In this document: positions 55,750-64,000 of the stretch, piece after piece
Layout of the letters: each line of letters begins with the position of its first letter
Position numbering within the stretch: position 1 is the first letter of the stretch
From: Burkholderia sp. S171
GTDB lineage: Bacteria > Pseudomonadota > Gammaproteobacteria > Burkholderiales > Burkholderiaceae
NCBI RefSeq assembly: GCF_009766085.1
Contig: NZ_LMUF01000017.1
Span: 19,208-83,207 of the forward strand
DNA: 64,000 nt
Reading direction: 5' to 3'
Made by a program: the position numbers and the translations under genes
Notes under the pieces: model-generated
Databases searched by the model: none
Told to the model about the DNA's origin: nothing
Seen by the model: the letters and a program-made list of their open reading frames with translations, nothing else

Positions 55750-56454
55750 ATGGAAGAGAACGAGGCCGGCACGAACTACCAGACACGCGTGGGAGCCCTC
55801 AGACGGGAGAAAACCCGGATGAGATTAATAAAAAGCGCGCTGAGGGTGTTCGCGAACAAAGGCGCGGATGCGCCACTTATCGACGATTTCATTGCGGCTG
55901 CAGGCGTGGCAAGGGGAACGTTTTATAATTACTTTCAAACGACCTCGGAGTTGCTAGCAGCAGTGGCAGGAGAAATCAGCGACGGAGTGTTACGCGTGAT
56001 AGACCCGGTCGTGCGCACTATCGATGACCCTGCGATGCGGATGGTGACAGGCGTTCGTCTGTACATGCATATGGCCAAGCTTTATCCACTTTGGGGCGCA
56101 TTCATTACGCGGGTAGGAACGAAGCGGGGTTCTCGCGGATTGCTTCTCGACGAATACATGACGCGCGACCTCCAGCTAGGTATCGATGCTAGGCGCTTTC
56201 ACGTATCGGAAGTCACGGTAGCTCGCGACATATCGCTAGGCACGATAATGTACGGGATCGAGACGTTGCTCTCGGATCGAGCCCCTCAGGATTACGCGGA
56301 GAATATGACTTACTCGTTGTTGTTGGCGCTTGGCATAGAGGCGATAGAAGCTCGAAGCATGGCGTTTTCGACGCTGGTCGCGTGTCCCAAGCCGCTTGGT
56401 TCAATTTTCGAGAGCATTGAAGGTATTGGAGCAATGCAGGGTCGAACTGAGTAA
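55750..56454 (+). CDS. TetR/AcrR-family regulator
   Basis: A 234-residue TetR-type repressor. The HTH reads LIKSALRVFANKGADAPLID, then DFIAAAGVARGTFYNYFQTT, close to the RGTFYKYF helix of the protein at 11819. The C-terminal domain is helical with no assigned ligand. It is divergent from the FAH/VOC pair, which it likely controls through the dyad at 55670. Confidence 0.9.
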   Translation: MEENEAGTNYQTRVGALRREKTRMRLIKSALRVFANKGADAPLIDDFIAAAGVARGTFYNYFQTTSELLAAVAGEISDGVLRVIDPVVRTIDDPAMRMVTGVRLYMHMAKLYPLWGAFITRVGTKRGSRGLLLDEYMTRDLQLGIDARRFHVSEVTVARDISLGTIMYGIETLLSDRAPQDYAENMTYSLLLALGIEAIEARSMAFSTLVACPKPLGSIFESIEGIGAMQGRTE

Positions 56455-56689
56455 TAGCGCTCAAACAACTAAAGTCGGGTCTTCAACTAAATCGGTATCA
56501 GCGCACTAAGGCGACGCGCGCACCTCTGTCACGAAGATCCGGATCCGCCCGTAGTAGCCGCGGAGCGAGCCTCGAAGCGCTTGGATTGGAACGTGCTGCT
56601 AATTCGATAGGGCGCTCACTTTGTGAGATTTCGAACAAGAAGCTAAACCGCAAGTAGACGATCGAATGCTTCGCGTGCGTAAGGCCGTC

Positions 56690-56875
56690 GCCCGCTTGCA
56701 GGAAGTCGTCGTTCATTGCGAAACACATGGAGAAACCCGGCTCGCGCCCATAAAAATCGGCGCTCTTCACCGTGTCCACGATGCCTTTCGCTTCGGCCTG
56801 TCGACGCACTGATCCCGAGCCCGGCACGACCATCGCGCGCACGCTGCGGGCAACCCTCTGCGATCGGGCAGCTCG
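56690..56875 (-). pseudogene. LeuC/aconitase-family C-terminal scrap
   Basis: The minus strand encodes [19 protein letters not shown] and then [18 protein letters not shown], clearly like the segment of 3-isopropylmalate dehydratase large subunits that reads VPGSG...REPGCSMC. One iron-sulfur ligand Cys is changed to Phe (GFSMC), stops lie just upstream, and no other part of the gene is recognisable. It is a decayed fragment at the edge of the catabolic cargo. Confidence 0.7.
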
Positions 56876-57202
56876 CTAGATGCGCGCCGTGCGGATGCGC
56901 GAGCAACTCTTCAGGCGTGCGCACCTCGCCAGCGCACGCCTGCGCCTCGGCGATGGCGTCTTCGAGCGGGTCCGAGTCTCAGCGCGCGATGCCCGCGCGC
57001 ACCGAATCGAGGGGTCCCCTTGATTTCGTTGCATTTTGCGGGGATAGCAGCGCGTAGGCGCCATGCGGCTTTGCAAAACGGCCCTATAAAAAAATCGCAT
57101 TAAATCAAGTACTTCCTGTCTGGTCTCTTTCAGGCAGCGGGAACGCCTTTATGGCGACAACTCGAAGCTCAGGGTACGCGAGCAACGGAACACAAAATCC
57201 GT
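56876..57202. other. Junction region, no gene
   Basis: About 330 bases between the LeuC-like scrap and the integrase tail. No credible gene or repeat pair is seen. It is probably a scar of several recombination events. Confidence 0.4.
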
Positions 57203-57427
57203 TCAAGCTTTTTTCAGCGCAGTTCGCCTGGCAGCGAACGCTTCGCGGATCTGTTTGGCACGTTTCACTTCGTCGCTATGCAAGTAGACCGACGTCGTCG
57301 AGATCGAAGCGTGTCGGAGATTGTCGCGTACCGTTGTCAGATCGACACCGCGTGCAAGAGCCTTTCGAATTTCAGTGCGATCAGGGATCGCGCTCGCCGG
57401 CGTATCGTTGACGACTACGAGTTGCAC
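57203..57427 (-). pseudogene. Tyrosine recombinase C-terminal fragment
   Basis: From about residue 26 the 74-residue frame matches the end of a tyrosine integrase: ALARGVDLTTVRDNLRHASI, then STTSVYLHSDEVKRA, with LRHAS as the second Arg/His box region and the Tyr of SVYLH as the nucleophile. The N-terminal catalytic part is missing and replaced by unrelated sequence. It is a truncated, non-functional remnant. Confidence 0.82.
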
Positions 57428-57585
57428 AATGTGTGTCTTCCACAGTTAAAGCAACTGCTGCTGTCAGGCGTCGCCGGTTAGACGCAGCCAGTCATCGGAT
57501 ATGGGCCTTCGAGAAGCCACCCATTAGCGAATTGCCGGTTTTATTTTTGCACCGGTGATAGTTATAATTCGGCCTACGGCCAGCG

Positions 57586-60518
57586 TCACGCAGAGCGAAG
57601 CTCATTTACACTCAGACCATCCACTAGGCTGGGCAAGACACGGTCCGCATAGCGGGCGATCGGAAAATCGAACGTACCGCGCAAGTTAATGCCTTCAAGA
57701 TAGGTGGGTGCAATTCGCCGCAGGTCCACAGCCCGAAGGACGTCCCCACTCATCGCCTCGATCTGACCAACGGCGCGTTGCATATGCATCGTGTTCCAAG
57801 CCATTACGGCGTTGGTGAGCAACGCCAGCGACGACGACACGGCTGCGAGTGATTCGTGATGCTTCGTTAGTTCCGACGGAATTTTGCCTATGTGTATCGC
57901 CCGCTGCACGGTGTGTACGGCTTCACCACGATTGAGGACATGCTGAAGCTCGCTGCGGAATACCGGATTGGTGAAATAGTCGATCAGGAAAACCGTACGA
58001 AACAACCTTCCTATATGGACGCCACCGTCGTACACGGACTGTCCACGCGCCGCTGCGCCGAACCGGGTCAACGCCTCGACCGCAGTGCAGCGACCACTTT
58101 GAATCGACGCTGCCACCCGAACGAATTCGTCCCAGATGCTTTCGATGAGGTCCAGGCGCACGTCACAGTCGGTCACGGCCACAAGCTCCGCTGGCACGGC
58201 GTGATGCCGTGGCACATGCAAACGGCGGTCGCGCAGATGAGCAAGTCGTGGGCACAGGTCAAAGCCAAGCGCCCGGGCAAGCCCCATTGCGAAATCCGTA
58301 TACCCATGGGTGTCCACGGCGAGTTGTGCCACGTCCCTCGTGCCGCTTTGTCGAATGACACCTTCGATCGCTGCGCCTGCTTGCCGCTCGTTGAGGATGA
58401 CGGGTTGATCGTAGAAGATCCCCCAGCGGTCCATCACGTGCGTGTACATGCCGATGGACGCCGTGCGCCGACGCGGGTCAGCCCGAGCCTGCCAGACCGT
58501 GCGCGTCGTCTCTAGCGACATCATGTCGGACGAAGCCAGATCGGCACGACCCCAGTGCGCGGCGATCGGGTGGCGAAGCATGAATTCCAGCACTGCGTCG
58601 GCAGCTTGACGTAGTTTTCGTTCATCGGCGATTCGGTTCATCATTTGTCGGATCGCGACAGGCGACAATTCCGGCACCATCCGCGAGATGTCCGCTGCGG
58701 ACAACGAAGTGCCATGGGCCAAGACCGCTGCATACACCAGCAGCAGCTCACTGCGTGAACGCGGTTCCCGTCCGAGCAGCAACCAGCTGAAGCGTGTCAA
58801 GCTGTCGATCTCGAGAATGATTTCCGGGAGTTGGCCACCGGGATGGGAGGCGAAGATCGCTCGGCGCAAGGGCTCCACTGCGGCATCCTTGCCTTGTGCC
58901 GATAAAGCATCGAGATGTACGGCGGTGTCGATTCGCACATCACCACGCACCGTCGCGTCGCGCAGCACCGAAAGCCCATGATTGAGATGCCGGACTAGCG
59001 GTTCGAGGAATTCCTTCGCGTCTTGTGGCAGTTTCAGATGACCATAGTAGTGGTTGCGCTTCGCGCTCCAGTCGTCGTGCGGGATCAGCATCCGAGCTTG
59101 ACTGCGAAATGCAAAGCTGTGGTCAACAAAGACGGACCCGTTACGCAACGCGACCCGCAGGGCAAACAGCGTCGCCCATTCGAATGCTGACAGGGCCTTG
59201 TGCCGGTCGTAACCGTCGATCGCCTGCCGCCATGCGCGCCCGAGTCGAATCGTGACGCGGTCCGGTAGCGTGTATGCCTTGCCAGCGTACAGGTCACGCA
59301 GTACCTGCAACGCATCGGTCACCGGATGAGCGGTCTGCGCTTCAAAGGGCAGACGGACTATTTTGGCGAGCATCGCGCGCGCTTGTCCGCGCTTCGCCAT
59401 GAGATGCGCACGGACGAGGCTCCGGCGACTCGGCGGGCGCACATCGAGCGCTTGATCGGCAAGCGCACACACCTTGTTACTGAGTTCGTCGCGAGACAGT
59501 GTTGCGTCGAGTGCAACTGCCTTCACCGCAGCCGCGAAATCATGGATACGTGTCTTCAAGTCCGGGCGCGTGGCGTCGATGTCTCGAGTGGCATCGTTGA
59601 CCGCCTTCTGGATCCAGTGGCGCAACATTCCCAACAACTGGTCGGATGCGGCACACAACGCATAGCGCAGGAAGCATGCGGCTTCCAGTCGGCGCGACTG
59701 CGTTTCAATCCGGTTGCTTACCGACGGCGGCCGGTTCGCACAGCGTCTCGCGTAGTGGCGCACCAACGCGTCATTGCAGTTCGCCGGCCAGCGGGAATGA
59801 ACGCCGATTAATTACAGTCGATCGATCTTGGTGAAGATCTCGCTCATCTGATGAGTCGAGTTGCGTAGAGGAACGGCCCACAACCAGTGTTGCAGGCTCG
59901 CGTGCTCTCCTTCGGGCTGCGGAAGGAGGTGTCCCCAACCATCCAGCATCGACGCGCCAAAGGCGCGTGCCAGCGTATCGGTCAGCGCGACTTCGACGCC
60001 CTGGACGGCCTGTACGATCAACCGCTTGAGCAATCGATCATGAGCAATCAGAATGCGGTGCTCGTACAGCCACCGCTTCAACTCATGCAACAGTTGGCCG
60101 CGCTCAGGGCGCCGGACAGACGCTCCTTGAGCCAGCGCACGACGTAGCGGCGTTGATGCTCGGCCATCGGACGGAAGCCAAGTACCTGGTAGGCCAGCAT
60201 CTGATGGTCAACAAGTGTGTCGGTGCGCCCATCGTACAAGGAACGTAGCGTACCGAGCTCCGGCGGATCGACACCCAGTTGTTCGCCAAGGTGACTCCAT
60301 AGGGCCTTCGGAATCTGTTTGTATGCGTCGAGCGTGCGGCCCGTCATGCGTACAAAGCCGATATGCAGCCCAACTCCGAGCCGATAAAGATCAGTGCGCC
60401 GGGCGTCGATCAACCCCCGTTCTTTACGGGAGAACGTGAAGAACGTGGCAAGCTCGAACTCGTTGAGTTCATCCGGGATCTGCCGCATGCCGAGATACGC
60501 TAATTGCCAGTGCTCCAT
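57586..60518 (-). pseudogene. tnpA: Second Tn3-family transposase, frameshift plus stop
   Basis: The start at 60518 (GGAGAA upstream) is followed by the DUF4158-like N-terminal domain (MEHWQLAYLGMRQIPDELNE). At about 60085-60095 one base is missing: AACTG where AACCTG would give NLLHELKRW. The next piece is in the frame of the large C-terminal part, but a TAA at 59812-59814 interrupts it, where the family has Tyr in RLY-LGV. The DDE part (AVDTHGYTDFAMGLARALGF) is well kept to the end. Restoring the base gives 978 codons, nearly the length of the copy at 143-3074. Confidence 0.9.
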
Positions 60519-60732
60519 CGCGTTTTCTCCGCGAGCGTGAGATGGGCCGACCAGAGTAGCGGCACAAAATGGGCGCGGCAACCGACAATCGTCGGCGCGG
60601 AGCGAGACAAACACCCAAACAGCAACTCTTTGATTTATTGAGATATTTAAATAGGGCCGCCACGCAAACCCGCGCCAGCGTTAGAGGTCGCTAGCCCGGT
60701 AAACTGCATCGAAATACAGGCGACCCCTATAT

Positions 60733-62750
60733 GTGCGCCAGTCGTCGGCTTACCAGGTCAGCCACAATCTGGAGAGCCAGAAACTGCAGTACGCGATGCA
60801 GGATCGTCTGCACCAGTTGGGCTGGCACGAGGTTGAAGTAATAGATGAGGATATGGGCCGCTCTGCAGCCGGCACGCAGACACGCTCGGGTTTTGAACGG
60901 ATGGTGGCAGAAGTCTGTCTTGGACGCGTTGGCGCGGTTGCCGCTCGCGAGGTTTCGCGATTCGCGCGCAACAGTCGCGAGTGGCAGCAACTGGTCGAAG
61001 TTTGCCGTGTCGTCGATACCGTGCTGATCGATCAGGAGACCGTATACGCGCCACGGCTAAGCAATGACCGTTTGCTGCTTGGATTGAAGGGCAGCCTCAA
61101 CGAATACGAACTGGATCTTCTGCGTCAGCGTTCGCTGGAAGCGCGCCGCGAGAAAGCCAGACGCGGCGAGCTCATCATCACGGCGCCCGTGGTTATCGCA
61201 AGACCGAAGACCAGCGCCTGGAGAAGGATCCGGATTTGCGTGTGCAGGAAGCCATCCGTTCAGTGTTCCGCCAGTTCGCCGCGATTGGTTCTGTACGCCA
61301 GACGTTACTATGGTTCCTGGAGCACGGCCTGCAATTGCCGGCGTGCACACCGCGCGGCGAGATCCACTGGAAGCGACCGTACTACGGAACGGTGTACCAG
61401 ATCCTGACCAGCCCGGTCTACGGTGGCGCATATGCCTATGGCAAGACGGAATCTACGATCCATTACGCGGACGGAGAACCGCGCAAACGTGACCGACGCA
61501 AACCGCGAGATCAATGGTTGGCGCTGATCCCCAACGCCTACGAGGGATACGTTGATTGGGACGAGTTTGAACGAATCCAGCGCGTGATCCACGCTAACGT
61601 GCGTCTTGGCGGGCAGGCAGGTGCTCCAAAGAACGGCGAGGCGTTGTTGTCGGGACTGTTGCGGTGCCGGCGGTGTGCGAGCAAGCTGACGCTACACTAC
61701 ACGGGTAACCAGCATGACGCCTTGCGCTACACCTGTCATCGGGCGTGGCTCGACAAAGGGCAGCCTCGCTGTATCGCCTTCGGCGGTACACGCGTGGATG
61801 CGGCCGTTGCCCAGGCGGTCTTGCGGGTAGTCCAACCTGCAGCAATCGAGGCGGCGATCGTGGCGCGTGAAGAAGATGTCCATAAGCATGACGAAGTACT
61901 GGCTGCATTGCAGCGCGATCTGCAAGCGGCCCGCTATGCAGCGCAACGCGCGCAAAAGCAGTACGACGCTGCTGATCCCGACAACCGACTCGTCGCCGAC
62001 GAGCTGGAGCGACGCTGGAATGATGCGCTAATGCGCGTGGCGGAGCTGGAATCGCGAATCGGGCAGCAGTCGTATGCATCCGGCCAACTCCCGCCTGCGC
62101 AACCTGAGGAGTTCACGGAACTTGCCACCGCGCTGGAGTCGATCTGGCCGCAGGCCGATGCTCGCCTGAAGAAGCGCATTGTGCGCACATTGATTCACGA
62201 AGTCGTCGTCGACGTCGACGACACGACAAGCGAGATCGTACTCGTCATTCACTGGAAAGGCGGCGTCCACACAGAAGTCCGCGTACCGCGACGGCGCCGC
62301 GGCCAAAACGCCACTCATACATCCCCGGAAGCAATTGATGCCGTGCGCCAGCTCGCACGCATCTGTCCGGATTTGTTGATTGCCAGCGTGCTCAATCGCA
62401 ATGACCTGCGCACCGGTCGGGGTAACTTCTGGACTCAGGAGCGCGTTACCTCGTTGCGCAGCCACCATCAAATCCCCGTCTATTCGAGCGAGCGGCGCGC
62501 GGCCGAAGGATGGATGAATCTGACTGAGGCCGCGGCGTTCATCGGCGTGAGTCCCAAGACCCTCAGGCTCGCAGTCGAGCGCGGCGACATCACGGCAGAA
62601 CATCCGTTGTCCAATGGGCCATGGATCTTCAATCGTAATTCACTGAACACCAACGCTGTCACCGAACTCGTCGCGCGCACTCGCGCCCGGCGCGGACGCC
62701 CCGAAATACCAACGGCGCAACAGGGCTCTCTAGATTTATCAACGACATAG
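60733..62750 (+). pseudogene. Large serine recombinase, frameshifted
   Basis: A serine site-specific recombinase in which the N-terminal resolvase domain starts at VRQSSAYQVSHNLESQK (first residues missing, GTG at 60733) and includes AAREVSRFARNS. A recombinase domain and a zinc-ribbon (LLRCRRCASKLTLHY), a coiled coil around 61870-62100 and a C-terminal HTH (EAAAFIGVSPKTLRLAVERG) follow. At about 61187 a G is missing: GTGGTTATC where GTGGGTTATC gives PVGYRKTEDQRLEKD. The corrected frame has 673 codons. It is divergent from the Tn3-type tnpA, like a tnpA/resolvase pair. Confidence 0.9.
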
Positions 62751-62762
62751 CGAAATTGGGCA

Positions 62763-63602
62763 TTATGAAACATACTTGTAAAAGCTTTCGATGTACTCCT
62801 GAATTGCCGCCTTCGCATCGGCACGCGTGGCGTAGCGATGGTGATGTATCAGTTCGTTTTTTACGACTGCCCCAGAAGCTTTCCATCGGTGCGTTGTCAA
62901 AGCAATTCCCCTTACGCGACATTGAGGCCTGCATGCCGAATTGTTCAACCAGCTTCCGATAGTCATGAGCGCAGTATTGACTTCCACGGTCCGAATGATG
63001 AATCAAGCCTTTCTCGGGACGTTTGTTGCGCACAGCACGCCACAGGGCTTGCGCCGTGAGTCCTTGTGTCATGCGCTCACCCATGGCGTATCCAACCAAC
63101 TCACAGGTGAAGACGTCCTTAATGCCGGCGACGTAGAGCCATCCCTCGTCGGTGGCACAATAGGTGATGTCTGTCACCCAGGCTTCGTTTGGCCGCGTTG
63201 GCGCGAACGTCTGGTTCAGCAGATTGTCGGCGACAGGCAAGTTGTGATTCGAATTCGTCGTGGCTTTGAATTTGCGCTTCTGCTTACAGCGCAGATTCAG
63301 CTCTCGGCGCAGGCGGGCGATGCGGTCGCGCCCGGCTATAAAGCCTTGTGCCTCAAGCTCAGGCTGCACGCGTCGCGTGCCATAGGTCTCGCGGCTCTGC
63401 TTGTGCACAGCCTTGATGGCGGCTTTCAGGCGTTCATCAACCTGCGCACGTGGAGACAGCTTACCTTTAGACCAGGCATAGAAGCCGCTGCGCGAAACCT
63501 CAAAGGCACGGCACAGGACAGCAATTGGATAATCGAGTCGCATCGTATTCATGACCGCGTATTTGGCAGCGACTCCTGCGCAAAATACGCTGCCGCTTTT
63601 TT
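62763..63602 (-). pseudogene. IS3-family OrfB, frameshifted and truncated
   Basis: This is the DDE catalytic part of an IS3-family transposase. It reads FEVSRSGFYAWSKGKLSPRA, WVTDITYCATDEGWLYVAGI, HHSDRGSQYCAHDY and KGNCFDNAPMESFWGS. An extra A in a run of six (62857-62862) shifts the frame; the proper VKNELIHHHRYATRADAKA tail lies in the other frame. The protein then ends at IESFYKYVS, about 25-30 residues early, just before the serine recombinase stop, so the element is also truncated. Expression would need -1 frameshifting from OrfA at the A7 run (63597-63603). Confidence 0.9.
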
Positions 63603-63860
63603 TACGATATCTCGCTCCATCCTGGTCTCCGCCAGTTCCCTGCGTAGTCTGACTACCTCGGCTTCCAATTCGGGAACCGTGCGACTGCCTGGCGCCGTCA
63701 CGGCGCCATTGCCAAGCTTGGCTGCTTTGACCCAAGTGGCCAAAGTCCCCATCGGAATGGCAATTCGCTTCGCCGCTTCATCTAGCGTCAAGCCCTGTGC
63801 AAGCACAAGCTTTACAGCTTCTTCACGAAGCTCTGGTGTGTATGTTCTTGGTTTCGTCAT
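63549..63860 (-). CDS. IS3-family OrfA (HTH protein)
   Basis: A 103-residue helix-turn-helix protein of IS3-family elements: KPRTYTPELREEAVKLVLAQ, LTLDEAAKRIAIPMGTLATW and a C-terminal leucine-rich coil (ELEAEVVRLRRELAETRMER). The ATG at 63860 has GGGAG upstream; an ATG at 63872 is also in frame. An A7 slippery run near its 3' end (63597-63603) is the usual frameshift window for the OrfAB fusion. OrfB is broken, so OrfA alone has no transposition role. Confidence 0.9.
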   Translation of the reverse strand: MTKPRTYTPELREEAVKLVLAQGLTLDEAAKRIAIPMGTLATWVKAAKLGNGAVTAPGSRTVPELEAEVVRLRRELAETRMERDIVKKAAAYFAQESLPNTRS

Positions 63861-64000
63861 GTGTGCTCCCATTGATAAAGTTTATCAAAAAGGAGTGTCC
63901 TAAAAAGTCAGGCTACCTCAGATGGCGAACACACGATAGCGGATGAGATGGAAGAGGTGCGAGTAAAAGGACTACACCGTGTGCGGACTACCGACCAGAG

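Overview
The window looks like the accessory (catabolic) part of a Burkholderiales genome, most likely the Paraburkholderia/Caballeronia group. The reasons are the high G+C coding style, an OmpC-type Burkholderiaceae porin, a DUF4148 secreted protein, AAHS-family aromatic-acid symporters, and many TetR, LysR, MarR and LacI regulators. There are no rRNA, tRNA, CRISPR or housekeeping genes. The assignment to this order is inference from gene content.

Layout. Positions 1-8260 are mobile DNA: a frameshifted Tn3-family transposase, an intact IS110-family transposase, one MFS transporter, an IS5-family remnant, and an IS701-family element with clear ends and a CTAA target duplication. Positions 8788-56454 are about 48 kb of catabolic and transport genes. 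Positions 56690-64000 are mobile DNA again: a LeuC-like scrap, an integrase tail, a second broken Tn3-family transposase, a frameshifted large serine recombinase and a truncated IS3-family element.

The cargo is a mosaic for the breakdown of aromatic acids and esters. Uptake is by a porin, three closely related AAHS symporters and three other MFS carriers. Ester cleavage is by two type-B carboxylesterases. Four ACMSD/LigW-type amidohydrolases are probable decarboxylases. Hydroxylation is by one FAD monooxygenase and two two-component flavin monooxygenases, one with two premature stops. Three VOC-fold extradiol-type dioxygenases are each paired with a fumarylacetoacetate-hydrolase-family enzyme. 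Two aldehyde dehydrogenases, an iron-type alcohol dehydrogenase and an orphan AceE-type 2-oxoacid dehydrogenase E1 could handle the products. A separate LacI-controlled operon (HisD-like dehydrogenase, SDR, LacI) converges with an MFS carrier and resembles polyol- or sulfonate-oxidising clusters.

The most notable signal is regulatory. Six copies of a 39-bp element, TATG-N9-CATA followed at fixed spacing by a (T)GGCATCTG half-site, lie upstream of esterase, porin, AAHS, decarboxylase and monooxygenase genes on both strands. The form is that of a LysR-type regulator binding region, which ties these scattered genes into one probable regulon. A LacI-type operator (TTGCATACGTATGCAA) and a family of TGACAAAT palindromes near TetR-linked promoters form two further regulatory layers.
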